DNA of 64,000 nt from Williamsia sp. DF01-3 (GTDB lineage: Bacteria; Actinomycetota; Actinomycetes; Mycobacteriales; Mycobacteriaceae): contig NZ_JALKFS010000005.1 in assembly GCF_023051145.1 (NCBI RefSeq), positions 1,364,001 to 1,428,000 of the forward strand, given 5' to 3'. Positions within the stretch are counted from its first letter, which is position 1, and each line of letters starts with the position of its first letter. A program made the translations under genes and the position numbers. Below are positions 38,370 to 46,777 of this stretch, piece by piece. The notes under the pieces were generated by a model. It was not told the DNA's origin, did not search any database, and worked only from the letters and a program-made list of their open reading frames with translations.

Positions 38370-39401
38370 TCAGATGGCCGCCGGTGTGGCGCCGGTGTCG
38401 GCCGAAGCCTTGCTCCCGGCGACTTTGAGCTGCCCCTCCGCCACCATGAAGGTCACGAAGTCGCGCATCGTCTCGTCGACCGGCCTCGGCGAGTGACCGA
38501 GCTCGGTGCGGGCCTTGGTGCCATCGACCACCGGGGAGGCCTCGAGGGACCCGAGCGCCGCCTTCGACATCAGATCGGATTTGAAGAGTCGGCAAATGGG
38601 CTCGGCGACCGGCAGGATGGCCTTCACCATGCTCATCGGGAACGCGAATGCCGGTCCGCGACGCCCTGCTTCTCGGGCGACCATCTGGAACGCCTCGAGC
38701 ATGGTGACCATCTGCCCGGTGAGCAGATAGTTCTCGCCGGTCCGGCCGTGCTCGGCCGCGGCGATCAGGCCGGCCGCGACATCGCGCACGTCGATGAGAT
38801 CGAATCCTCCGGTGACCAGTGCGGGCACGCGGCCACGCGCCGAATCCAGCAGCATCCCGTTGATGCGTGAGAACGGGGTGTGGTCCACCGGGCCGATCAC
38901 GGCGGTCGGGTTGCAGATCACGCCGTCCAGTCCGCGGTCGATGACCTTGCGCAGCTCTTGTTCACCTGCCCATTTCGACCTGTCGTAGACCGGCAGTTCG
39001 GTGTTATCCGATCGGCTTGATGTCTCGTCGATGACACCACCGCAGGTGTACTGGTCGTACGAGTGGATCGAACTGCAGTGCACCATGCGCCGGGCACCTA
39101 CGGCCAGGGCTGCTTCTGCGACGTTGCGGACACCTTCGGTGTTGATCCGCCAGGCGTTGTCGTCGGTGTGGCGCAGCGTGATCACCGCGACCAGGTGGAA
39201 CACCACGTCCACTCCGGTCAGTGCCTCGGTGATCGATTCGGGATCGAGGATGTCGGCGCTCACCCAGCTGACCGCACCGTGGTCGGCGACATCGACGGGG
39301 TGGTGTCTGTCGATGGCGACGACGGAATGACCGTCGGCGACGAGACGGTCGACGAGATTGCGGCCCACAAATCCTGCGGCTCCGGTGACTGCTGCTTTCA
39401 T
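38370..39401 (-). CDS. 3-beta-HSD-like NAD(P)-dependent dehydrogenase, KstR-box gene
   Basis: A 343-residue extended-SDR protein. The cofactor motif VTGAAGFVGRNLV is at residues 5-17 and the catalytic Tyr139/Lys143 is in VYDRSKWAGE. It resembles 3-beta-hydroxysteroid dehydrogenase/isomerase and dihydroflavonol-reductase-like enzymes. With the perfect KstR palindrome 65 bases upstream, oxidation of the 3-beta-hydroxyl of cholesterol or a related sterol is a reasonable inference, not proven. ATG 39401 has GGAAG upstream; GTG 39410 would sit on that site. Confidence 0.82.
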   Translation of the reverse strand: MKAAVTGAAGFVGRNLVDRLVADGHSVVAIDRHHPVDVADHGAVSWVSADILDPESITEALTGVDVVFHLVAVITLRHTDDNAWRINTEGVRNVAEAALAVGARRMVHCSSIHSYDQYTCGGVIDETSSRSDNTELPVYDRSKWAGEQELRKVIDRGLDGVICNPTAVIGPVDHTPFSRINGMLLDSARGRVPALVTGGFDLIDVRDVAAGLIAAAEHGRTGENYLLTGQMVTMLEAFQMVAREAGRRGPAFAFPMSMVKAILPVAEPICRLFKSDLMSKAALGSLEASPVVDGTKARTELGHSPRPVDETMRDFVTFMVAEGQLKVAGSKASADTGATPAAI

Positions 39402-39465
39402 GACGATCACTTCCGTTGTGGCCGGGCTCGGCTTCAGGCCACTCCCCGGCGGTTCGGCACCACAC

Positions 39466-39479
39466 TAGAACATGTTCTA
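39466..39479. promoter_or_regulatory. KstR operator (perfect palindrome) before HSD-like gene
   Basis: TAGAACATGTTCTA is a perfect 14-bp KstR palindrome, with the strongest symmetry of the set together with 1006-1019. It precedes the leftward HSD-like gene; the rightward PhyH gene starts 136 bases away. Confidence 0.88.
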
Positions 39480-39602
39480 GTTTTGATGAACCGTCCAGTT
39501 ACGTCGCATGGGGAAGGGGGACTGGTCACGGGCTCGTATTAAGACCACGTGACAACTTCGACGACAGCACGCGCTCACCCTGAGAGAACTCCTGACCAGG
39601 GC

Positions 39603-39608
39603 TAACGT
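39603..39608 (+). promoter_or_regulatory. -10 hexamer for leaderless PhyH gene
   Basis: TAACGT seven bases before ATG 39616 with no ribosome-binding site between; consistent with a leaderless transcript. Confidence 0.45.
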
Positions 39609-39615
39609 CTTGTGA

Positions 39616-40464
39616 ATGACAATTGTGACCGCAGGCCCCGGCGTATACGGACCCGACGACGTCGAGGGGCTCCTCTGGTTCTACGACATGCACGGCTACG
39701 TCGTGTTGCGGGGATTGCTCGACGAAGCCGCGACGGCTGCGATCGAAGCGGAGTGTGTCGACGCCCAGCGCAAGGTGGTGTCCGGGGAACTCGACGACCG
39801 CTACGGCTCGACTGTGTTCCTCGATGAGGCGGCCAAGGCCGACAAGTTCGCCAACTACGTCGAGTACATCAGCGAGCTGTCGCCCGCGGTCGACGCCGCG
39901 ATCACCCACCCCGTGCTGATCGACATCATGAAACAGCTCGTCGGCGAATCGTGTTGGATCCGGGCCCACGAACAGAACGGCGTGGTGTACCAAGATGCCC
40001 GGCCCGGAAGGGAATCTGGCTACACGCGTATCGGTTGGCACTCCGACTGGCAGGCGAGCCCCAGCCTCGATGTCTGGCCGAGCACTGCCTTCACCGTGCA
40101 CATCGACGGCACCAGCCCGGCGAATGGATTCCTGCGCGTGGTGCCGGGAAGTCACCTGTGGGCGACCCCTGCGCCGTATCGCAATGCCAACGGGGTGTCG
40201 GTGCCGTCGACGGCGCGACCCTCGGGCGGCCGCACCGACCGCACACCACCGTTCGAGATGCCGCTCGGATTCGAGAAGATCCGCGGTGAGGTGGGCGTCT
40301 ACGCCGAACGTGGCGACATCATCTTGCACGACGCCTACCTCTGGCATTCCGCAGCCCGGGCCACCGACGATGCCGCACTGCGCAGGCACGTGCGTGGCGG
40401 TTACTTCGGCGGCGTGAAACCTGCTGCCGGCGTCGAGGAATTCATCAAGAACGCGGCACGGTAG
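39616..40464 (+). CDS. Phytanoyl-CoA dioxygenase (PhyH) family protein
   Basis: A 282-residue Fe(II)/2-oxoglutarate oxygenase. The iron ligands fit His142/Asp144 in GWHSDWQ and His244 in LWHSAARATDD. The family hydroxylates branched-chain acyl-CoAs or small metabolites; the substrate here is unknown. Stands alone between a divergent HSD-like gene and a convergent ligase gene. The KstR box upstream faces the other gene, though it could affect both. Confidence 0.85.
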   Translation: MTIVTAGPGVYGPDDVEGLLWFYDMHGYVVLRGLLDEAATAAIEAECVDAQRKVVSGELDDRYGSTVFLDEAAKADKFANYVEYISELSPAVDAAITHPVLIDIMKQLVGESCWIRAHEQNGVVYQDARPGRESGYTRIGWHSDWQASPSLDVWPSTAFTVHIDGTSPANGFLRVVPGSHLWATPAPYRNANGVSVPSTARPSGGRTDRTPPFEMPLGFEKIRGEVGVYAERGDIILHDAYLWHSAARATDDAALRRHVRGGYFGGVKPAAGVEEFIKNAAR

Positions 40465-40468
40465 ACAA

Positions 40469-40496
40469 CGCGGCCGAGACTCGCGAGCCGGCCGCG
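40469..40496. terminator. Terminator hairpin between convergent genes
   Basis: CGCGGCCG (40469-40476) and CGGCCGCG (40489-40496) form a perfect 8-bp GC stem with a 12-base loop between the convergent PhyH and GCS2 genes. Confidence 0.6.
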
Positions 40497-40500
40497 ACCG

Positions 40501-42009
40501 TTACAGATCCCAGGTGTGCACGGGAGCGCCGTCATGCATGCGTTCTATGTACTCGCGCAGCATTCCAGCCAGCGCCTCCTCGCGGCTGTCGCCGGCCTGC
40601 TCGCGTGCCTGCACCGAGGCACGTTGCCACACCGAGCCGGTCTGCCGATTGAGGGCACGTCCCTCGATGACCGAGAGGTAGCGGTCGCGGGCGTCGGAGC
40701 TCACGCCGAACGCCTGTAGCCCTTCGTCGGCCAGCGGCAACAACTTTCGCAGAACGAGCTCGTCGGGTCGTACCCAGCCGAGCGTCGGCCAATACAGTTG
40801 CGCGTCGATCCCGTCACGTGATGCAGCCTGCAGGTTCTCGGCCGCGGCATCAAACGACATCTGCGACCACAGTGGCCGTTCGGCGTCGACCAGGCCACGC
40901 AGCACGCCGTAATAGAACGAGGCATTGGCCATGATGTCGACAACGGTCGGTCCTGCAGGCAATACCCGGTTCTCGATGCGCAGATGCGCGTGACCGTCGA
41001 CCACGTCGTACACCGGACGGTTCCAGCGGTAGACGGTGCCGTTGTGCATGCGCAACTCTGTCAGTTCGGGGATGGTCCCCGCCTCGAGCTGTTCGAGGGG
41101 GTCGTCGTCGGAGACCACCGGCAGCAGCGACGGGAAGTATCGGGTGTTCTCCTCGAAGAGGTCGAAAATCGTTGTGATCCAACGCTCTCCGAACCACACG
41201 CGCGGACGGACGCCCTGATTGATGAGTTCTTGTGGCCGGGTGTCGGTGGCCTGCTGGAACACCGGGATGCGGCTTTCATGCCAGAGTGCCCGGCCTGCCA
41301 GGAAAGGCGAATTGCCTGCCAGTGCCACCTGTACACCTGCGATCGCCTGTGCCGCGTTCCAGTGATCTGCGAAATCCTCAGGTGCCACCCGCAGATGCAG
41401 CTGCAGTGACGTACATGCCGCCTCGGGCAAGATCGAGTCGATCGAGGTGTGCAGCCGTTCGGATTCGGCGCCGGGGGTCAGTGGGACTCCGGTGATGTCG
41501 AGTTCGATGTCCTCGCCGCGGGCCGCGAAGATCTGCTGGTTCAGCAGATCGTACCGGGGATTGGCTGAAATCCATTGATGCGCAAAGTGTTCCTGGCGCA
41601 ACGTCGGCAGCATACCGATCATCACCAGGTGGTTGTCGGTGCCGGCCGCGCGTTCCTCGGCGCGGTTGAGTGAATCACGCAGAGCCTGCTCCAACGACAC
41701 GGTGTCGCCGCCGACGAATGGGCGGGGCGACACGTTGATCTCGATGTTGAACTGGCCCAACTCGGTTTGGTAGTCGGGGTCGGCGATCGCCTCGAGCACA
41801 GTGGCATTCGACATCGCCGGGTTCATCGCCCGATCGACGAGGTTGAGTTCGACCTCCATGCCGAGCAACGGCTGGGGTGGATTGCCCTGATCGGTGAAGA
41901 GCCCGTTCGCCAGCATTCGGGCGACAGCCTCGGTGCATCGCCCGACCTGTTCGCGGAACAGTCGGCGGTCCTCGCGGCTGAACTCTTGGGTGTTCACATC
42001 CGTGCCCAT
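40501..42009 (-). CDS. GCS2-type glutamate-cysteine/carboxylate-amine ligase
   Basis: A 502-residue protein of the glutamate-cysteine ligase 2 family: GMEVELNLVDRAM (the Glu-rich N-terminal metal/ATP site, about 50-62), LGQFNIEINVSPRP, TSLQLHLRVAP, and the C-terminal helical part. Family reaction: ATP-dependent ligation of a carboxylate to an amine. It differs in length from EgtA (about 430). The substrate is not known. It follows the ABC-F gene by about 74 bases on the same strand. ATG 42009 lacks a strong ribosome-binding site. Confidence 0.8.
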   Translation of the reverse strand: MGTDVNTQEFSREDRRLFREQVGRCTEAVARMLANGLFTDQGNPPQPLLGMEVELNLVDRAMNPAMSNATVLEAIADPDYQTELGQFNIEINVSPRPFVGGDTVSLEQALRDSLNRAEERAAGTDNHLVMIGMLPTLRQEHFAHQWISANPRYDLLNQQIFAARGEDIELDITGVPLTPGAESERLHTSIDSILPEAACTSLQLHLRVAPEDFADHWNAAQAIAGVQVALAGNSPFLAGRALWHESRIPVFQQATDTRPQELINQGVRPRVWFGERWITTIFDLFEENTRYFPSLLPVVSDDDPLEQLEAGTIPELTELRMHNGTVYRWNRPVYDVVDGHAHLRIENRVLPAGPTVVDIMANASFYYGVLRGLVDAERPLWSQMSFDAAAENLQAASRDGIDAQLYWPTLGWVRPDELVLRKLLPLADEGLQAFGVSSDARDRYLSVIEGRALNRQTGSVWQRASVQAREQAGDSREEALAGMLREYIERMHDGAPVHTWDL

Positions 42010-42082
42010 TGATTCATGGTGTCACGGACTTCCCGTGATGTTCTCGCCGACGGGGCCTGTGCAGACCTACCGTGACCTGCCG

Positions 42083-43720
42083 TCAGGCCAGAGTCTCCGA
42101 CAACCGGCCTGCGTCCAGGCGCCATTTGCGTGTCGAGCGCACCCTGGCCAGCATCCGTCTGTCGTGCGTGACCAACAGGACTGTCCCGGAGAACGACTCG
42201 ACTGCCTGCTCCAGCTGCTCTATGGCCGGCAGGTCCAGGTGGTTGGTCGGTTCGTCGAGTACCAGCAGGTTCACCCCGCGGGCCTGCAACAGCGCCAGGG
42301 CAGCGCGGGTGCGTTCACCGGGCGACAGCGAATCGGCCGGCCGCGTCACGTGGTGACCGCGCAGACCGAACTTGGCGAGCAGGGTGCGCACGTCGGCCTC
42401 GGTGAGATCGGGGACCTGCACGGCGAAAGCGTCGGCCAGTGGGGTCTCGCCGATGAACAATGCACGCGCCTGATCCACCTCGCCCACGAGGACTCCCGCG
42501 CCCAATGCAGCCGTGCCCTGGTCCGGGGTGACGGTGCCCAGGAGTAGCCCGAGAAGGGTTGATTTGCCAGAACCGTTGGCTCCGGTGATCACGATGCGGT
42601 CGCCGACGTTGACCTGTGTGCTGATGGGCCCGAGGGTGAAGCCGTCGCGGACGACGGCCGCGTCGTTGAGGGTGGCCACCACGGTGCCCGACCGTGGAGC
42701 GGTGGCGATCTCCATCCGCAGCTCCCACTCTTTCCTGGGTTCGGCCACCTCGTCGAGGCGCTCGATGCGGCGCTGCGTCTGCCTGGCCTTGGCCGCCTGC
42801 TTCTCGGTCGACTCCAACCGGACTGCGCGACCCATCTTGTCGTTGTCCTTGGACTTACGGCGCGCGTTGCGCACACCGTGCTCCATCCAGCCGCGCTGCA
42901 TCTGTGCACGTTCGGTCAACGCGTTCTTGGTGTCGGCGTATTGGTCGTACGCGTCGCGCGCATGCTGACGGGCTACCTCGCGTTCGACGAGGAACGCTTC
43001 GTAGCCGCCGGAATAGACCGATACCTGCTGCTGGGCGAGGTCCAGTTCGATGATGCCCGTGACGGTCCGGGCCAGGAACTCCCTATCGTGGCTGACGATC
43101 ACCAGCGGTGTGCGAGCACCGCGGACGAAGTTCTCGAGTTGATCGAGCCCGTCGAGGTCGAGGTCGTTGGTCGGTTCGTCGAGAAGGAGGATGTCGTAGC
43201 GGGACAACAACAACGCGGCCAGTCCGACCCTGGCCACCTGTCCACCCGACAGGGTGGTCATCGGTGCGTCCAGGTCGATCGTCAGGCCCAGCTCCGAGGT
43301 GACCTGTTCGGCGCGCTCGTCGAAGTCCGCCCCACCCAGGTGCAGCCAGCGTTCGAGTGCCGGCGAATACAGGTCGTCGCCGCCGTCCGCCAGTGCGGCG
43401 GCGGCCTCGTCCATCGCCGATTGCGCCTGCGCCACCCCCACCCTGCGGCACAGAAACTGCCGGACCGACTCCCCGGAGACGAACTCGGCCTCCTGGGCCA
43501 GGTAGCCGACCTCGGCATCCGGGGGACTGAGCGTGATCGTGCCGTCGAAGTCGGCCGTGCCCTGGCCGGCGAGCAGCGTGAGGAGCGTCGACTTGCCGGC
43601 ACCGTTGGCGCCGACCAGCCCGAACACGTCGCCCTCCGCAACGGTCAGGTCCAGATCGGAGAACAACGTCCGCTCACCGTGACCTGCGGACAGTCCGGCG
43701 GCGTGCAGGGTGGCGCTGAT
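42083..43720 (-). CDS. ABC-F ATPase (translation factor / ribosome protection family)
   Basis: Two ABC domains on one chain without transmembrane segments: Walker A GANGAGKST, signature LSGGQ and Walker B LLLLDEPTND in domain 1; a charged linker of about 110 residues; then GANGSGKST, a variant signature LSPGE and LLVLDEPTNH in domain 2. ABC-F proteins act on the ribosome, including antibiotic displacement. The start is odd: the earliest common start codon is TTG 43666, but homologous residues (ISATLHAAGLSAGHGERTL) continue to about 43720, where only GTC/ATC codons follow an AAGGAG (43731-43736). A non-standard start or base error is likely; about 545 residues. Confidence 0.85.
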   Translation of the reverse strand: MSATLHAAGLSAGHGERTLFSDLDLTVAEGDVFGLVGANGAGKSTLLTLLAGQGTADFDGTITLSPPDAEVGYLAQEAEFVSGESVRQFLCRRVGVAQAQSAMDEAAAALADGGDDLYSPALERWLHLGGADFDERAEQVTSELGLTIDLDAPMTTLSGGQVARVGLAALLLSRYDILLLDEPTNDLDLDGLDQLENFVRGARTPLVIVSHDREFLARTVTGIIELDLAQQQVSVYSGGYEAFLVEREVARQHARDAYDQYADTKNALTERAQMQRGWMEHGVRNARRKSKDNDKMGRAVRLESTEKQAAKARQTQRRIERLDEVAEPRKEWELRMEIATAPRSGTVVATLNDAAVVRDGFTLGPISTQVNVGDRIVITGANGSGKSTLLGLLLGTVTPDQGTAALGAGVLVGEVDQARALFIGETPLADAFAVQVPDLTEADVRTLLAKFGLRGHHVTRPADSLSPGERTRAALALLQARGVNLLVLDEPTNHLDLPAIEQLEQAVESFSGTVLLVTHDRRMLARVRSTRKWRLDAGRLSETLA

Positions 43721-43802
43721 GGTGGTGACGCTCCTTCTGGGGTTCTGGGCTGACCGCAGGATATCGCCTCGACGCGGCGGCCCGATTCTGCCGGTCGTGC
43801 CG

Positions 43803-46031
43803 TCACGAACCGGTGAGCACCACCAGTCGCTGCGTCGCGCGGGTCATCGCGACGTAGCGATCCACTGCGCCCTCGACACCGACACCGAACGACTCCGGGT
43901 CGATCAGGACGACCAGATCGAACTCGAGCCCCTTCGACAGCTGTGGCGTCAACCATCGGACGCGTGCAGGCTCCCCGAATCTGCTTGTGTCCACCTCGTC
44001 GTCGTCGATGACACAGACCGTGCCGTCCGGGTTCTCGGCCAGCCAGAGGTCAACGATTGGGCCGAGCTCGATGATGCGGTCGAGGTCGGTGACGGATCGG
44101 TGTTCCACCGGGAAGCCGCTGCTCCGGACCGACTTCGGCACGTTGGCATCGGGCACGACGGCCCGGATGACGGGTTCGGCCTCGGTCATCACCTCTTCGG
44201 GGGTGCGGTAGTTGATACCGAGCGTCGCGACATCGATGCGGTCGAGTCCGACGCGTTCGAGTCTTTCCCGCCAGGACTCCATCCGAATCTCGGACGATCC
44301 AGGGTCGGTCACCGTGAAGCCGTGCCGTGCCTGCGCGCGGTCGCCGACGATGGTGAAACTACGAGAAGGGCAACGTAGCAACAACATCTGCCATTCGGCG
44401 TCGGTCAACTCCTGTGCTTCGTCGACGACGATGTGGGCAAACGGGCCCGCGTGGGGATCGCTCGAGTCGTCCAGCCGGTCGGTGTCGTCGACCAGAGCCC
44501 GGCTCAGGTCGTGGCCGCGCAACATCGACATCACGCGCAGTTCGGAGTCGTCGGATGCGATGAGGTCGTCGACCACCCCGGATCTGCGTTCGTGTTCGGC
44601 CCGCAGGGCTGCACGTCGGCGGCGGATGCGTGAGGCGGCCTTCGGGTCGCCCAGTCGGTGTCGGGCGGCGTCGAGAAGAGGCAGGTCGGAGACAGTCCAC
44701 GCCCGGGGGTCAGGACGGTGCAGTGCGGCGACCTCCTCGGCATCGAGCCAGGGCGCGCACATGCGGAGGTAGGCGGGAACAGACCACAGATCCCCGACGA
44801 GGTCGGCGGCGTCCACCATCGGCCAGGCCCGATTCAGCGCGGCGCGCAGATCGTCATTCTGCCGCAGCGACTTTCGAACCTGATCGGTTCCGACGTCACC
44901 CCGGTACCTGTCGATCAGGATCTCGATCAGTTCCTCCATGATCGCCTCGCGTGCCTCGTTGTGGGGTGTGCCGCGGTCCGGTGACCGGAAGGCCGCCGCC
45001 CAGTCCTCGGCGCTCAGCCAGATCTCGCTCCAGTCGGTCTCGACGGTCATGCCCTTTGCCGGCGGTTTCTCATAGAATCGGACGGCCACCTCGACGGCGT
45101 TCACCAGGTCCGCCGATGCCTTGAGTCGCGCCACCGCGGGGTCGGCTTCGACCTTCGCCTTCGCACCCTCCGGCACAAGGTCTCTCAAGGTGCATGTCCG
45201 CACTCCTTCTTCTCCGAGACTGGGAAGGACATCGGCGACGTAAGCCAGGTAGGGCTCGTGTGGGCCGACGAAGAGCACGCCGCCCCGTTGATGGCCCAGG
45301 CGCGGGTCAGAGTAGAGGAGGTAGGCGGTTCGGTGCAGTGCGACAACGGTTTTGCCGGTGCCCGGCCCGCCGTCGACGACGAGTGCGCCGCGCGATCCGC
45401 CGCGGATGATGGCGTCTTGATCCGCCGCGATCGTGCCCAGGACGTCGCGCATCTTGGCAGACCGGTTCTGTCCCAGACTTGCGATGAACGCCGACTGGTC
45501 ATCGAGCGCTGCGCTGCGTTCGGAGTCTGCGACCACCTGACCTTCCATGGTGAAGACCTCATCCCAGTAGTCGGTGATCTTCTCGCTGGACCATCGGTAG
45601 CGACGGCGTCGGGTCAGGCCCATCGAATCGGCATGGGTGGCACCGAAAAACGGCTCGGCGACAGGGGAGCGCCAGTCGACCATCAGTTGCCGCCCAGAGC
45701 TGTCCGTCAGTCCCAATCGCCCGACATACACCGGTTCCGAACCGTCCGCGCCCACCATGTGCCCGAGACACAGGTCCACGCCGAACCGCCGCAGGGTGCG
45801 CAGACGTGCAGTGAGCCGGTGCACCTCCATGTCCCGATCCATGGCCGCCCGGCCCTCGCCTCCCGGCGCCTTCCGTTCAGCGTCGATGCGATCCCGCAGG
45901 TTCGATATCGACTCTTCCAAACTCCTCGCGACCTCGGTGAAATGGTGCTCATCGTGCGCGATCAGTACCGGGGCGGCTTTGCGTGCCAGGTGGTGGGGCA
46001 GGTCGAAAACACTGGTGGACAACGGTTTCAA
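43803..46031 (-). CDS. helR: RNA polymerase recycling ATPase HelR (HelD-like, rifamycin resistance)
   Basis: A 742-residue UvrD/HelD-like protein: N-terminal coiled coil with ERKAPGGEGRAAMDRDMEVHRLTARLRTLRRF, Walker A DGGPGTGKTVVAL near residue 220, DEAQELTDAEW, and a C-terminal LTPQLSKGLEFDLVVL and YVAMTRATQRLVVL. HelR-type proteins remove stalled or drug-bound RNA polymerase from DNA and confer rifamycin tolerance in actinomycetes. TTG 46031 has GAGGAG eight bases upstream; a nearby ATG (46039) gives only three codons. The rifamycin-associated element at 46131-46149 sits 100 bases upstream. Confidence 0.9.
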   Translation of the reverse strand: MKPLSTSVFDLPHHLARKAAPVLIAHDEHHFTEVARSLEESISNLRDRIDAERKAPGGEGRAAMDRDMEVHRLTARLRTLRRFGVDLCLGHMVGADGSEPVYVGRLGLTDSSGRQLMVDWRSPVAEPFFGATHADSMGLTRRRRYRWSSEKITDYWDEVFTMEGQVVADSERSAALDDQSAFIASLGQNRSAKMRDVLGTIAADQDAIIRGGSRGALVVDGGPGTGKTVVALHRTAYLLYSDPRLGHQRGGVLFVGPHEPYLAYVADVLPSLGEEGVRTCTLRDLVPEGAKAKVEADPAVARLKASADLVNAVEVAVRFYEKPPAKGMTVETDWSEIWLSAEDWAAAFRSPDRGTPHNEAREAIMEELIEILIDRYRGDVGTDQVRKSLRQNDDLRAALNRAWPMVDAADLVGDLWSVPAYLRMCAPWLDAEEVAALHRPDPRAWTVSDLPLLDAARHRLGDPKAASRIRRRRAALRAEHERRSGVVDDLIASDDSELRVMSMLRGHDLSRALVDDTDRLDDSSDPHAGPFAHIVVDEAQELTDAEWQMLLLRCPSRSFTIVGDRAQARHGFTVTDPGSSEIRMESWRERLERVGLDRIDVATLGINYRTPEEVMTEAEPVIRAVVPDANVPKSVRSSGFPVEHRSVTDLDRIIELGPIVDLWLAENPDGTVCVIDDDEVDTSRFGEPARVRWLTPQLSKGLEFDLVVLIDPESFGVGVEGAVDRYVAMTRATQRLVVLTGS

Positions 46032-46130
46032 GCGCTCATCTCCTCTGACGGCTCCGCATCGCGACGGCTTGCTGCCACCGCACGGAAGGGCCGAATGTTG
46101 GCCGTGGACAGTGAGTTTGCGCCCTCAACC

Positions 46131-46149
46131 GGGTCTTGCCGCAAGCCCC
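46131..46149. promoter_or_regulatory. Rifamycin-associated element (RAE)
   Basis: GGGTCTTGCCGCAAGCCCC is a 19-bp inverted repeat with one mismatch between the arms (T/G), centred on 46140. It matches the published RAE type, GGGGCTTGC-N-GCAAGCCCC as I recall it, found upstream of rifamycin-inducible genes, and sits in front of helR. Confidence 0.8.
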
Positions 46150-46183
46150 GGGGTGCGCTATAAATTAGAAGGGGCAAGGACAC

Positions 46184-46657
46184 GTGCCCTCTCATCTCGC
46201 CCCAGAACCTTCACGCAGCACACGACCCGACGACCACGCGCCCATCGGTGCATCGGTTGGCGTGACACGATTGGGTGTGCCTTCTCGTAAGCCGGTCGAC
46301 CCGGCAGCCATGCGTGCCGCGGTGGCGCTGATCGAACCGTGGCTGACCGATCCCGCCGCCGCCGAGCCGACACGGGCCGAACTGGCCGATGCCGTGCGAA
46401 CCTCTGCCCGCACCCTCGCTCAGGTCGCACCTGGTTCGTCGGTCGAGGTGCGGGTTCCCCCGTTCGTCGCGGTGCAGTGCATCGAGGGACCTCGGCACAC
46501 CCGGGGCACGCCGCCGAACGTGGTGGAAACAAATTCGCGCACGTGGCTGTTGTTGGTGACGGGACAGCTCGGACTCGTCGACGCAATCGACTCGGGGATG
46601 GTCACCGCATCGGGGAGTCGCGCCAGGGAGATCGATCACTGGCTACCGCTCGTCTAG
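46184..46657 (+). CDS. Sterol-carrier family protein upstream of purF (Rv0807-like)
   Basis: Up to 157 residues; the family core begins at about VPSRKPVDPAAMRAAVALIEPWL, so the GTG codons at 46262 or 46277 are as likely as 46184 (AAGGA at 46176-46180). The rest (SVEVRVPPFVAVQCIEGPRHTRGTPPNVVET, TWLLLVTGQL) is a small SCP2-like alpha/beta fold. In M. tuberculosis the homologue Rv0807 immediately precedes purF, as here. Function unknown; lipid binding is inferred from fold only. TATAAA at 46159-46164 may be its -10 element. Confidence 0.75.
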   Translation: MPSHLAPEPSRSTRPDDHAPIGASVGVTRLGVPSRKPVDPAAMRAAVALIEPWLTDPAAAEPTRAELADAVRTSARTLAQVAPGSSVEVRVPPFVAVQCIEGPRHTRGTPPNVVETNSRTWLLLVTGQLGLVDAIDSGMVTASGSRAREIDHWLPLV

Positions 46658-46777
46658 ATCCCGGTGCTGGTGAGACAGTTGTGACAGACACACACACTCC
46701 GGCGATTCGCTAACGCGTTTCGGCTGCCCGTAGACTTGAGCCCACGCCCTCCACCAGCCCACCTCATGGGAGTGCCA

